Positions 18,002 through 27,049 of a stretch of 64,000 bases of DNA are shown here, piece after piece; the stretch's first letter is position 1, and each line of letters begins with the position of its first letter. The notes beneath the pieces are model-generated. The model saw nothing but the letters and a program-made list of their open reading frames with translations. It had not been told where the DNA came from and ran no database searches. The stretch is from Micavibrio_C sp965231165 (GTDB lineage Bacteria > Pseudomonadota > Alphaproteobacteria > Micavibrionales > Micavibrionaceae): NCBI GenBank assembly GCA_965231165.1, contig OZ246421.1, positions 496,001 through 560,000 of the forward strand, in the 5' to 3' direction. A program made the position numbers and the translations under genes.

Positions 18002-18394
18002 CTAATGAATGATGTTGTGCTGGTAAGGACTATCGAGAGAAAATGCTGGAATATCCACAGTGAAACTTTGACCGTGAATGCCATTCATGCGGTATGTACC
18101 GGTCATAATGCCGCCGGGGGTGCCGAGCGGTGTGCCGCTGGTATATTCAAAGCTTTCACCCGGGGCGAGGGTGGGTTGTTTGCCGATGACACCTTCACCT
18201 TCGACCTCATGGGTGTCGCCGTTTCCATCTATGATTTTCCAGTAGCGCGAAATCAACTGCACGATTTCATTGCCGTTGTTTTCGATGCGTACATGGTAAG
18301 CCCATACGTAGTGTTCTTCCTCTGGCCGCGACTGGTCGGGCAGGAAATTGGGTGTTACCTGAATGGTGATGTCGTTCGTGGTTTTTTCGTACAT
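18002..18394 (-). CDS. apaG: ApaG domain protein
   Basis: ApaG is a small fibronectin-III-like protein linked in enterics to Co2+/Mg2+ resistance; its molecular role is unsettled. The family core is plain: 'YVWAYHVRIENNG', 'QLISRYWKIIDGNG', 'VEGEGVIGKQPTLAPGESFE' and 'GTYRM'. I chose the ATG at 18394 (130 residues, start 'MYEKTTNDI') because it fits family length. The frame stays open to an ATG at 18430, which would add 12 residues, but that codon lies inside a palindromic repeat. Neither start has a good Shine-Dalgarno. Confidence 0.92.
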   Translation of the reverse strand: MYEKTTNDITIQVTPNFLPDQSRPEEEHYVWAYHVRIENNGNEIVQLISRYWKIIDGNGDTHEVEGEGVIGKQPTLAPGESFEYTSGTPLGTPGGIMTGTYRMNGIHGQSFTVDIPAFSLDSPYQHNIIH

Positions 18395-18424
18395 GGTTAT
18401 TGATGTATAGAAGTTTTCCGATTT

Positions 18425-18500
18425 TGTCATCCCGAGCGTAGCCGAGGGATCTGACTCGGGCGAGGCTTGATAAGATCCCTCGGCTACGCTCGGGATGACA
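18425..18500. repeat. Palindromic repeat with perfect 28-bp arms
   Basis: The left arm (18425-18452) and right arm (18473-18500) are exact reverse complements and begin and end with TGTCATCCCGAG / CTCGGGATGACA. A 20-base loop separates them. The ends match the 'TGTCATyCTGAG' and 'TGTCATTGCGAG' termini of two more elements in this window, so it looks like a member of a dispersed palindromic family. It sits just upstream of apaG and contains that frame's first ATG. Confidence 0.85.
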
Positions 18501-18508
18501 GTAGGGCT

Positions 18509-18542
18509 AAAAAAGGCCGGAGAACAATCCCCGGCCTTTTTT
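18509..18542 (-). terminator. Intrinsic terminator downstream of the OmpA lipoprotein gene
   Basis: A perfect 12-bp stem, AAAAAAGGCCGG / CCGGCCTTTTTT, has a 10-base loop. With A and T tracts on both sides it can act in either direction. It lies 23 bases after the stop of the OmpA-family gene and ends that transcript before the palindromic repeat and apaG. Confidence 0.85.
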
Positions 18543-18564
18543 AAATTCGTAGCGGTCGGAGATA

Positions 18565-19452
18565 TTACTTGAAGGTAATTTCTGCGCGACGGTTAGCCGG
18601 TTCGCGGACGTTGTCGTCCGTTTGTACCAGGTTCTGGTCTTCGCCGCGGCCATCAACCTTGATCAGGCTGGCGTCAACACCGCGTTTGATCAGGGCCTCA
18701 CGAACAGAGTTCGCGCGCTTCAGGGCCAGACGGTTGTTGTATGTGCGTGAGCCGGCGCGGTCGGTGTGACCGACGACGTTCAGAACATTCAGGCTGCGGC
18801 TTTTCACTTCGGTGCCGACAGCGTCAAGAACGCTTTCACCGCTGGTGGCTACAGCCGATTTGTCGAAGTCGAAGAATACGAGGTACATCGCGTCTTCCAC
18901 TTTCATCGGTTCTGCCGGCGGTTCAGCGGCGACAACAGGTTCCATGACCGGGGCCGGTTTCACCATGCCTTCGAGCGCGTTCATAGCTTCCATGAACTGG
19001 CTTTTGCAGGCGGCGATGTCGGCGTCCTGCCAGTTTTCTTCCTGCTGTTCGATCCAGCAGTCAAAACGGGCTTGCGCGATAGCGGATTGCTGTGCGGCGA
19101 CTTCACGTGCGCCCAGATCAAACGCGACAACCAGACGGCCGCGCGCGGTGCTCAGCTCTTCCATGTGTTGCGGGTTCAGGTTCCAGTCGCTGATCGGTTC
19201 CGGCATCACGACTTCGCCAGCGGCAGCGGCAAGGCCTTTGCGCGCGAAGTGCAGGGCGTCCGGATAATCGAACATTTCATTCAGTTCACGGTTTGTGAAA
19301 TCGCGGTATTCGCCAGCGAGATATTGTGTGAAGGGGCTGCCAACAGCCTGTACTTCGTTCAGGGCTTTGACTTCACTGTGTGCCTGATAGTTCGAGCAGG
19401 CACCAAGACCGATGATGCAGGCGCCGAGGACGAGGCCGCGAATAACTTTCAT
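18565..19452 (-). CDS. OmpA-family lipoprotein
   Basis: A 295-residue envelope lipoprotein. The signal peptide ends in the lipobox 'LGAC' (Cys near residue 20). A middle region of about 150 residues, helical and Glu/Ala-rich with two internal Cys, is not recognised. The C-terminal OmpA domain (about 185-295) has 'LVFFDFDKSAV', 'VVGHTDRAGSRTYNNRLALK' and 'REPANRRAEI', including the Asp and Arg that contact diaminopimelate in peptidoglycan. It is shaped like Pal but lies outside a tol-pal cluster. It is monocistronic with a strong terminator, suggesting high expression. Confidence 0.92.
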   Translation of the reverse strand: MKVIRGLVLGACIIGLGACSNYQAHSEVKALNEVQAVGSPFTQYLAGEYRDFTNRELNEMFDYPDALHFARKGLAAAAGEVVMPEPISDWNLNPQHMEELSTARGRLVVAFDLGAREVAAQQSAIAQARFDCWIEQQEENWQDADIAACKSQFMEAMNALEGMVKPAPVMEPVVAAEPPAEPMKVEDAMYLVFFDFDKSAVATSGESVLDAVGTEVKSRSLNVLNVVGHTDRAGSRTYNNRLALKRANSVREALIKRGVDASLIKVDGRGEDQNLVQTDDNVREPANRRAEITFK

Positions 19453-19631
19453 AACGTATGCTCCTTAATATGGACTTAGCCGCTGATAACACCTGTGGAT
19501 TACCACAAAACAGCTTCAGGGCCATTGATTACTACCTAACCGAAGCCTTTTTATAAAGAAAGGTCATTGGAAGTAAAGCATTCTTTCCACAGGATTATAT
19601 CTTAAGTATTTGCCGGACGGGCAGGGCGGGC

Positions 19632-19661
19632 TTGCCATGAAAACCGCAGATACGCTATATA
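19632..19661 (+). promoter_or_regulatory. Sigma-70-type promoter of tRNA-Gly
   Basis: TTGCCA (19632-19637) and TATATA (19656-19661) are separated by 18 bases, about ten bases before the mature tRNA 5' end. Position and spacing suit a housekeeping promoter; it was read by eye only. Confidence 0.5.
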
Positions 19662-19670
19662 TCCCGGATT

Positions 19671-19746
19671 GCGGGCGTAGCTCAGTTGGTAGAGCGACAG
19701 CTTCCCAAGCTGTAGGTCGCGGGTTCGAGACCCGTCGCCCGCTCCA
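19671..19746 (+). tRNA. tRNA-Gly (anticodon CCC)
   Basis: A 76-base cloverleaf with acceptor stem GCGGGCG / CGCCCGC, D-arm 'GCTCAGTTGGTAGAGC' and anticodon stem ACAGC / GCTGT. The loop is TTCCCAA, which puts CCC at positions 34-36. The T-arm contains GGTTCGAGACC. The discriminator is T and the CCA end is encoded. It reads GGG codons. Confidence 0.95.
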
Positions 19747-19844
19747 TTATGGAATATAATTTTAAATAATCCATAACTTCTTGCTTTCCGGCGCCTTCCA
19801 TTTTATGAAAATCATTAATTCCAGAATATTATGGACAGGGAATA

Positions 19845-22800
19845 ATGAAGCTTCCGGGGAAACTCAGCCGTCTCTTTGCGGGCGTTACTATGCTGACCAT
19901 TGCGCATGCAGTGGAGGCGCGGGAGCCTGATGTTCTGCTTAATGATCTGGGTGAGCCGTATAAGCCTGAACTTTTCCTGCCGACGGCGCTATGCGCTTCC
20001 GGGGATGCCCCCGCGGATGTTGCCGCGATTGCTTTTAGTGATGAACGTTTTGGTGATGTGCCCTCGTGGCAGAATACCAACAAGGCATCCGATATCCTGA
20101 CGCAGCGTATATGCCGTGATGGATTTCCCGATAAGCATGAGGACTCCATAGTTTCTGATGTCATACGGCGGCTTGATGACGCTAATCCAGGCTGGCTTTC
20201 TGGCGCTTTGCGTCCTTTTTTCGAAGCTAATCCTGCAGGGTACTGGCGGTTTAATCTCGATATTGAGCAGGCCTCGCGCCTGAAGAACATGAGTGCTGTG
20301 CGGGTGGATTTTAGCTCTGAAGCACTGAAGATGATCGCCGCTGGCAAGGGACTCGCCGGATCGCAGGGTAAATTGCACGAGCGCAGTCAAAAAATTGAAG
20401 ACATGCCTGAATTTGATGACATCATCAAAACGCTTTTTGAAAATGCGCCTTATTTTTATTGGGAGAAAACCGGCGGTCCGCGCACGTTGGCAAAGAAAGC
20501 GGACCCATCACTTCGCCCTACGGGGGAGATGCTCCTGAGGGCTGCCCGCAATCCCGCGCATGCTTACAGGCTTTTGTTTGGCTATGATGATTATGCCGAC
20601 CTACCGGAAGCACAGGAGATTGTGCGCACCCTGATGCAGGCAAACCCTCTGGTTATCATTGCCAACCCTTACGTAAAAGTACCGGCGGCGCTGGAGGGTA
20701 ATCCGCTTATTCAGGTGGATGCTTCAACATTGCTGCAACTGGCTGAAGGCGAGAAACAGGCAGAGTACCTTATTAATAACTTTAAAAGTTTCATTGATTT
20801 GCCGGAGGGCAGGGACATTCTGGCGCGCGCCATCGAGAGCAATCCCGATGCCTATATGCGCGGTATCAGATATGAAGCTGGACTGCGCGGGATTACAGAG
20901 GAATGGGGACTAAGGCCCAGCGCGCAGGCTTTTTTGAAGAAAAAAAATCCCAGTAGCGCAGAGTATTTTATAGATGGCTACAGTATCTATGCGGACATGC
21001 CTGAGGCACGACGTATTGTACAGTCTGCCATAGACGCAGCGCCTGCGTATTTCCTTCGTCAAAGAAGTTCTTTTTCAGTCATTGGTTATTCAGAGGTGCC
21101 CGCCGAGTTGCTGAATGATTGGACTTTGGCACCGTCAGTCGAATCACTCCTGTCCATTGCCCGCGCTACTGACGGTTCGACGATTTCGACGATGACGAAT
21201 TCTGCATCAATAATATATAACCATTACAAATCGTTCTCGATGCTGCCTGAGGCCAAACAGATTGCCATGGTGGCGATTGAGGCAGATCCTTGTAATTTTA
21301 TACGCGGTGTTATGGTTTCTGAAGAGCTGAAATCTGATATTACAATGCGCCCGAGCGCGCAGACATTGATGCGGGTCGCCCGCGATGGAAAATGTACCTA
21401 TGGCCTTGTTTTAAATTTTTCTCTTTATCAACATATGCCAGAGGCTGTTGAGATTGCTCAAGCTGCTGCGGATGCCGACCCTCAGGAATTCTGGAGGTTT
21501 ACAGCGTTGTTTGCAGGAGACATCCCTGCGGTCCTTAAGGAGGTGCGCCCGACATGGGAAAGTGTAGCGAAAGTGCCGGGGCAACCAGATGGTGCTGCTG
21601 CCCTGATTACCTCTTATGGACAGTATCGCGATTATCCCGGGGCGCGGGGCCTTGTGAAGGCTGCTATTTCTGAAGATCCGGCAAAGTATTTTTCCTTAAA
21701 AAGGAGGGGCGAACTGCATGAGGAACTGAAGAATGATCCTGCTTTTGCGCCGGATGCCAAAATGATTATGCGGGCTGCACAGGCGAGAAAAGGAAATACC
21801 GACCTGTTGCTGGCTTATAAAGAATATAAGGATATGCCCGAGGCACCCGCAATTTTCAGGGTCATTCTGGATACGGGTTCATCTCAGGTTCTGACTTCTC
21901 TCAGGTATGCGGAGTCCAATGAACTGGTGGTGCCTGACGGGTTTGTGACTGTGCCTGCCGGGAAAACTCTTAGTGCCAGGAATGCCATTCAGATCTATAT
22001 GATGGAGAACCATCCTGTTAATTTTGCCACTGAACATTCATTGATGGGTAAAGAGGTTGCCGCCAGTTTTTTGAAAATTTCCTGGCATAAAGCGGTGAAG
22101 TCTTTCCTGTTGAGTGTAACGGAAAAGCCAAAAGCAGGACCGATTGATATACTGGTCGCGATGGCGGAGCCTTCAAACGTGCCGCTTGTGAATGGTCTGG
22201 AGCCTGCCTTCCGCAAGGAACTGCTGGACAGGCTTGTTGCCGGGATGGATGTGGATTGTAAAACGCAAGGGGAGCATTTCAGCAATTCTGATATTGCCGC
22301 CATTACCAATCAGCAATCATGGCTTATGAAGAATAATGCCATTCCGCCCGACATACTGGCCAGAGCATTGGTGTGTCTAGTCCAGAATAATACTTCTTAT
22401 GCGTTTGATCTTTTGCGGAACGGTCATCTGGATGCTGTTTTGCTAAAGCCGGAGGTCGCACAAGCTTTCCGTCAGGCCTTGCCAAGTGCGGCGCTGCCAT
22501 TACTGACCAGCCTGACCAAAAGCGGGAAGGCGCGGGGGATTAATCTGCCCCGGTTGAAGTTAAGTTACGAAACTTTGGCGCAATGGGCGGGAGAGAAGAT
22601 AAGCGCGGATGCTGAAAAAGATCGCGGTAAGGGTAGGTTAGAAAGTGAGTATGACAGCGATAGTACGTTCAGGCAGGTTATTACCATCCTGAATAATCTG
22701 CATGATGAAAATGATGCTGCGCGTTTTCTGATGCTAAAAAATCTGAAACCGGACCATTATTCTTTTTTGATTGGCCGCGATTCATCCTTTTATTATACAT

Positions 22801-24086
22801 CGACTTTCAACAAAATTTTCAGCGGTGTAAAAACAGCGTTTCAGACTGACGAGGCGTTCCGCGCCCGGGTATTTTCCGTTGATGGCGGTGGTCGGGATTT
22901 TTTATCAAATCTGGCGTTGCTGGCGGATAATTTTGGACGTCTTGATGAGCTTCTGGATATTTTCTCTGACCGGGAAATTCAGGATGCCGGGCAGAGCGTC
23001 CTTGGGGACGTCGTGCATTCCAACATGTACACTTTTGAAGCGCGTTCTATTCCGGTTCTGGCTTCCCTTATGGTGTATGCGCGGGAAAAGCGTGGTGCCG
23101 CGCGTGAATTGGAACAGGCCGTGCTACAGGCTGCCATTAATACAAAGAACGCGGACCCTGAAAAGAGAGCTTATGGGGATAATGGAGCGGATGCTATCGG
23201 CATGGTTGCCGCGCTCTATGCTCCGGGTCGGGACCGTGACGACTTCTCCGTGTTTTTTGATTATGTGACAGATATCTATGGCAAGAAAATTGATCATTAC
23301 AACAGGACGTCTTTACCTGCGAATGATTTGTTTGATGGCCAGGGCAACAGTTTCCAGCGGGTGGTTTTTTATAATGATCCGGATGGTCAGAGTTCATTCT
23401 CCAGCTTTGTCAGTACATACCGTCAGGATCCTTCATGGCAATTTGCGGACAACAAGACTTACGTGACGTTCAGCCGCAACGGCGTTCATGTATTGGCGAA
23501 TAAGCCGGTGGCGAAGAGCCAGGGGCAAAAAGATATCAGTGAGTTTGTAAAGGCGCAGGGTGCGGGGGCGAAAATTTCCGCTTTGGTGCACCGTGGCCAC
23601 AGTTATCATGTCAGTGATACGCTGCGGTCGTATCTGGATAAGGACATTAAATTCATGTGGCTGGGGGCGTGTCAGTCTTCCAGCGTCTGGGAGTATCTGC
23701 ATGACGCGCCGGATATGCAGTTTATTTATAGTAAAAATATAGGCACGATGCGTGTTAATGACCCGATCATGAAAACGATCAATGATAATCTGGCGAAAAA
23801 ACGTGACCTGGAGTGGATATCATTGCGCGGTGAAACATTGCGCGTGGCGGGTGCGAAGCGTGGCGGAGATTATATTTTTCCGGACGGCAGCGCGGGCTAC
23901 GCGGTCCGTATGACGGCGAAATTTTTTGCGAACCAGAAACAAGGGGGGAAAAGGCAGCCGGTACTTTTTTCAATGGCGGCTGAGGCTTTGAAATTGCCAC
24001 CCGCTGCGCCACCTGCACCGAAGTCGGTTCCTGTAACAAAGCCGGACTCTATTCCGCAGCCGTCTTGCCGCGGTTTTGGATGTTAG
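19845..24086 (+). CDS. Large secreted repeat protein with caspase-like C-terminal domain
   Basis: A 1413-residue protein with a signal peptide (cleavage likely after 'AHAVEA', residue 25), so exported. Residues about 160-705 hold about eight degenerate 65-70-residue units, each with 'Y..Y.DMPEA..I...AI.ADP', probably helical repeats. A helical middle region follows. The C-terminal domain (about 1150-1380) has 'FYNDPDGQSSFSSFV', 'ALVHRGHSYHVSDTL' (H1249, H1252, H1255), 'WLGACQSSSVW' (C1276) and 'IGTMRVNDPIM'. The His-then-Cys order after beta-strands fits a clan CD (caspase/gingipain fold) peptidase; similar HRGHSYH proteins without known function occur, from memory, in Bacteroidetes. It ends in a Pro-rich tail. 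Monocistronic, right after tRNA-Gly. Peptidase activity is inferred. Confidence 0.75.
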   Translation: MKLPGKLSRLFAGVTMLTIAHAVEAREPDVLLNDLGEPYKPELFLPTALCASGDAPADVAAIAFSDERFGDVPSWQNTNKASDILTQRICRDGFPDKHEDSIVSDVIRRLDDANPGWLSGALRPFFEANPAGYWRFNLDIEQASRLKNMSAVRVDFSSEALKMIAAGKGLAGSQGKLHERSQKIEDMPEFDDIIKTLFENAPYFYWEKTGGPRTLAKKADPSLRPTGEMLLRAARNPAHAYRLLFGYDDYADLPEAQEIVRTLMQANPLVIIANPYVKVPAALEGNPLIQVDASTLLQLAEGEKQAEYLINNFKSFIDLPEGRDILARAIESNPDAYMRGIRYEAGLRGITEEWGLRPSAQAFLKKKNPSSAEYFIDGYSIYADMPEARRIVQSAIDAAPAYFLRQRSSFSVIGYSEVPAELLNDWTLAPSVESLLSIARATDGSTISTMTNSASIIYNHYKSFSMLPEAKQIAMVAIEADPCNFIRGVMVSEELKSDITMRPSAQTLMRVARDGKCTYGLVLNFSLYQHMPEAVEIAQAAADADPQEFWRFTALFAGDIPAVLKEVRPTWESVAKVPGQPDGAAALITSYGQYRDYPGARGLVKAAISEDPAKYFSLKRRGELHEELKNDPAFAPDAKMIMRAAQARKGNTDLLLAYKEYKDMPEAPAIFRVILDTGSSQVLTSLRYAESNELVVPDGFVTVPAGKTLSARNAIQIYMMENHPVNFATEHSLMGKEVAASFLKISWHKAVKSFLLSVTEKPKAGPIDILVAMAEPSNVPLVNGLEPAFRKELLDRLVAGMDVDCKTQGEHFSNSDIAAITNQQSWLMKNNAIPPDILARALVCLVQNNTSYAFDLLRNGHLDAVLLKPEVAQAFRQALPSAALPLLTSLTKSGKARGINLPRLKLSYETLAQWAGEKISADAEKDRGKGRLESEYDSDSTFRQVITILNNLHDENDAARFLMLKNLKPDHYSFLIGRDSSFYYTSTFNKIFSGVKTAFQTDEAFRARVFSVDGGGRDFLSNLALLADNFGRLDELLDIFSDREIQDAGQSVLGDVVHSNMYTFEARSIPVLASLMVYAREKRGAARELEQAVLQAAINTKNADPEKRAYGDNGADAIGMVAALYAPGRDRDDFSVFFDYVTDIYGKKIDHYNRTSLPANDLFDGQGNSFQRVVFYNDPDGQSSFSSFVSTYRQDPSWQFADNKTYVTFSRNGVHVLANKPVAKSQGQKDISEFVKAQGAGAKISALVHRGHSYHVSDTLRSYLDKDIKFMWLGACQSSSVWEYLHDAPDMQFIYSKNIGTMRVNDPIMKTINDNLAKKRDLEWISLRGETLRVAGAKRGGDYIFPDGSAGYAVRMTAKFFANQKQGGKRQPVLFSMAAEALKLPPAAPPAPKSVPVTKPDSIPQPSCRGFGC

Positions 24087-24245
24087 GGAGAGGGGCGGGC
24101 ACCCTTGTATCATCAAAAAAACAATGTATAACAGTTGCTTATGACCTCTTATAAGCAGCTCCCGCTATTTTTCAGAAAATTGACAGGTGTTTTGCCCTGG
24201 TATATAGGATTCCGTATAACAAAAATAATGCGGGGAGACGAACTC

Positions 24246-25295
24246 ATGACCAATCCGTTGGCGGCCATTGCGCCATTTGCTGATTTGTCCGACATGACGA
24301 TTGCGATGTCGGGCGGGGCTACCGGATTGGGTCGTTCCGTGGTCGATGCGTTGATCAATCTCCATGCTAAAAAAGTGATCGTCATCGATATCCGTGAGGA
24401 TGCGCTGGCAGCCTTGAAGACTCAATATGGCGCGAAAGTCGATACGATCACGGCCAATCTGGCGACGGCCAAGGACGAGGATTACGATAATATCTGTGCG
24501 GAGATTACAAGATTTGCCACAGATCCGGCGACAGGCAAGGCGCAGCTCGACGTGTTTTTTGGCAATGCCGGTATCCTGAAGGCCACTTCGAAACAACCTT
24601 ACGAGGCGACGAAAGATTTTACGCTGGGTGAATTGCAGGCGTCCTTCAATGTGAATGTTGGCGCTAATGCCGTGTTCTACAAAATGTTGAAACCGCTACT
24701 GGAACAATCCGGCGGACGTTTCCTGTTTACCACGTCGCCGACTTCGGGCCGTACCAGCGATACTAAATATCCCTCCTATGGTTCTTCCAAAGCATATCAG
24801 GAACAATTTATGGGTTGCGTGGCGACGGGTAACCCGGAAGTGCCAGTGCTGGCCTTTGATCCGGGGCGTCTGGATGCGACAGGTGTTCGCGCGGAAGCCT
24901 ATCCGGATGAAGTGCCGGGTGCGCAGCCGGGGCCAGACGATGTTATGGAGCCGCTTGTCCTGATGATGTCACGCAATGCGGATATTGCGTCGCTGCGTGG
25001 TCAAGTCATTCAAATTAACAATACGGAAGAAAAAGACGCCAAAGGCCGCCGCGTCAATCAGCGTACATTAGATACTGTTAGTGGCGAGCAGGGTTTTGCC
25101 GTGATCATCAAGAAGCGCCCGCTGGCGTCTAAGCCGGGTGATGGCGATGTTATTTCCCATTTCATCACATCGCATAGTCGTGAACTGATCGGTGCAGAGG
25201 CGCTTAAGCCTTACGATCCGAACGGCCAGACATTGGGACAGATTTACGGACTGCCTAGCCAGCAGATCGCATCCAAAATGACATTGAAAGGTTAA
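24246..25295 (+). CDS. SDR family oxidoreductase
   Basis: A short-chain dehydrogenase/reductase of 349 residues. The Rossmann nucleotide motif is 'SGGATGLGRS', the fold motif is 'FFGNAGIL' in place of NNAG, and the catalytic pair is in 'YGSSK' (YxxxK). An extra C-terminal region of about 100 residues goes beyond the standard 250-residue domain. I start at the ATG at 24246, preceded by GGGGAG; the frame is open to 24135, but that extension has no ribosome site. Four bases before the dienelactone hydrolase gene, so an operon. Substrate unknown. Confidence 0.85.
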   Translation: MTNPLAAIAPFADLSDMTIAMSGGATGLGRSVVDALINLHAKKVIVIDIREDALAALKTQYGAKVDTITANLATAKDEDYDNICAEITRFATDPATGKAQLDVFFGNAGILKATSKQPYEATKDFTLGELQASFNVNVGANAVFYKMLKPLLEQSGGRFLFTTSPTSGRTSDTKYPSYGSSKAYQEQFMGCVATGNPEVPVLAFDPGRLDATGVRAEAYPDEVPGAQPGPDDVMEPLVLMMSRNADIASLRGQVIQINNTEEKDAKGRRVNQRTLDTVSGEQGFAVIIKKRPLASKPGDGDVISHFITSHSRELIGAEALKPYDPNGQTLGQIYGLPSQQIASKMTLKG

Positions 25296-25299
25296 TGAT

Positions 25300-26223
25300 A
25301 TGAGCGTTTTCAATACTGTTATTACTGAAGAGAATGGTCAGCAACTCAAGGCTTATGTAGCAAAGCCCAAATCAGGCAAAGGTCCAGGACTTGTGCTGAT
25401 GCATGAGGTCTATGGTGTAACTAAAGGTCTTACTGAAATTGCCGATAAATTCGCGGAGGCAGGATTTGTTGTGGCTTGTCCGAATATGTACTGGCGTCAG
25501 GATTCAGATGCCAGCTTTGCCTATGAAGCGAAGGGCGAGGAAGATCATTCCAAGCTGGCGCCTGATCGTGCTGCCCTCCTGAAGAAAGACAGGGATGTGG
25601 CAAGGCATTATATGCTGGATTGTCATGTGGACCATGCAGACGGCATCAAGCATGTACTGGATACAATTGATCGCGTTTCCGGGTTTTTGCGTACTCATAA
25701 GAATTGTAATGGTCTCGTGGGTGTTTCCGGGTTCTGTTTTGGTGCGCGCAACACCTATCTGGCGATGGCCGCCGGTAAGGCCGATGCCGGGGCTGCTTTT
25801 TACCCTACGCCCGAATTGCATAGAGTATTTTCCATGAAAGACGCGCAAGGCATTGCAAAGCCTTTGGCTGTTTTTGTTGGTGGGGAAGATCCTTACATTA
25901 ACGATGATGAAAAAGAAGATATGATTGTTGCGGCCTCTGGTCAGACGGTCACTTATGTTGCGGGGCGTAAGAAGCCTCTCATTGAGAATAATGCTGATGG
26001 TAATCCTAATATGGCGACGTTTTATTACGCCAATAGCACACATGGATTTAATCGCCGTGACAGCAAGTATTCTGACCCTGAGACATCGCAGCATGCGCTG
26101 ACAACGGCTATTGAGTTTTTAAAGTCGGCCATGGGTATGAAAACGCAGGAGTTTAAAGTGCCTGAGCATGCCCTGAAAACGACGCCGTCCTCTGTAACCT
26201 ATCATCCAGTGCATAAGGTTTAA
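25300..26223 (+). CDS. Dienelactone hydrolase family protein
   Basis: An alpha/beta hydrolase of 307 residues. It shows 'GPGLVLMHEVYGVT' (oxyanion region), the nucleophile elbow 'GVSGFCFGARN' with Cys as nucleophile as in true dienelactone hydrolases, an acid residue in 'VGGEDPYI' and the His of 'NSTHGFNRRD'. The catalytic Cys/Asp/His set is therefore complete. It is about 60 residues longer than ClcD-type enzymes. It sits between an SDR and a HAD phosphatase gene in a tight operon. The substrate is not evident. Confidence 0.88.
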   Translation: MSVFNTVITEENGQQLKAYVAKPKSGKGPGLVLMHEVYGVTKGLTEIADKFAEAGFVVACPNMYWRQDSDASFAYEAKGEEDHSKLAPDRAALLKKDRDVARHYMLDCHVDHADGIKHVLDTIDRVSGFLRTHKNCNGLVGVSGFCFGARNTYLAMAAGKADAGAAFYPTPELHRVFSMKDAQGIAKPLAVFVGGEDPYINDDEKEDMIVAASGQTVTYVAGRKKPLIENNADGNPNMATFYYANSTHGFNRRDSKYSDPETSQHALTTAIEFLKSAMGMKTQEFKVPEHALKTTPSSVTYHPVHKV

Positions 26224-26227
26224 GTCG

Positions 26228-27049
26228 TTGCAGGATATTCTTGATTGGATCTGCAAAACCGGAATGGATCGCCTGTTATGGGCGACAGATCTGGATTTGA
26301 CGGTGCTGGATGCTGCCGCTGACCCGAGCAAGGTTACGGCGCCGCCGGAAGTAGAGGCGGCCTGCTGTGAGATTGATAAGCAAACCAACGGGCGTTTCTT
26401 CATCATTACCGGGCGCGAGCTTTCTTATGTCGATAAAGTATTTCCCAATGCGTCTTTCAAGGTGTCTGCCGAGTATCACAATATGGCGCGTTTCGATGGC
26501 GCCGGTATTCAGGATTTAAACCCGCGTCCGCGTTGGGATTTGATTGACGTGGCACTGGATGCCATTGTCGCGGCACATGCCGGGATGGTGGTGCGGAAAA
26601 AACCGTTCATGCGTTCGGTCCACTATACGCATGCGCCGGGTCTGAAGGATTTCAACGTCAAGGCACAGGTGCAGCAGCAGTTCCAGCTTTTGCTCGATCA
26701 ACTGAAACAGCAAACCGGGCAGAGCGTCGAGATTAAAGACGGCGGCAGCGTATTCGATATCGGGCCAGCGGGTGCCGATAAGGGCGTTGCTTTTGCCGAT
26801 ATTATGACGCGCGTTCCGGCGGGATCGGTGCCGATTTATTTTGGTGACAGCCCCGGCGATATTCCGGCGGCGCATTTTGCCAAACAAAATGGTGGCGTGT
26901 TTGTTGCCGTGGGGAAAGATCCGCGCATGCTGGCGCTGGCTGACTTCACGCTGGAAAATCCGGCGGCTTGCCGTGACCTGTTGATGAAAGTGGGCGGCGT
27001 TGCGCCGGGCCGATTTCCAAATCCGGCTATAGCACCAAAATCGCCCTGA
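26228..27049 (+). CDS. HAD-superfamily sugar phosphatase (trehalose-phosphatase-like)
   Basis: A HAD-IIB type hydrolase. Motif I is 'WATDLDLTVLD' (DxDxT), motif II the Thr of 'FIITGRE', and motif IV 'FGDSPGDIPA'. This layout matches trehalose-6-phosphate phosphatase and glucosylglycerol/mannosylglycerate phosphatases. No trehalose-phosphate synthase is adjacent, so the substrate is open. The start is uncertain: TTG at 26228 (273 residues) or ATG at 26264 (261 residues, 12 fewer). It is the third gene of the SDR-DLH unit. It overlaps the convergent glycerate kinase gene by 23 bases. Confidence 0.8.
   Translation: MQDILDWICKTGMDRLLWATDLDLTVLDAAADPSKVTAPPEVEAACCEIDKQTNGRFFIITGRELSYVDKVFPNASFKVSAEYHNMARFDGAGIQDLNPRPRWDLIDVALDAIVAAHAGMVVRKKPFMRSVHYTHAPGLKDFNVKAQVQQQFQLLLDQLKQQTGQSVEIKDGGSVFDIGPAGADKGVAFADIMTRVPAGSVPIYFGDSPGDIPAAHFAKQNGGVFVAVGKDPRMLALADFTLENPAACRDLLMKVGGVAPGRFPNPAIAPKSP

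Noticed and set aside
19671..24086. Integration of the large repeat-protein gene at the tRNA-Gly 3' end
   Set aside because: I looked for a copy of the tRNA 3' end after 24086 and saw none, and no integrase is present, so no att sites can be claimed.
24135..24245. An N-terminal extension of the SDR at 24246
   Set aside because: It has no ribosome site and the family starts at the ATG at 24246, which has GGGGAG upstream.
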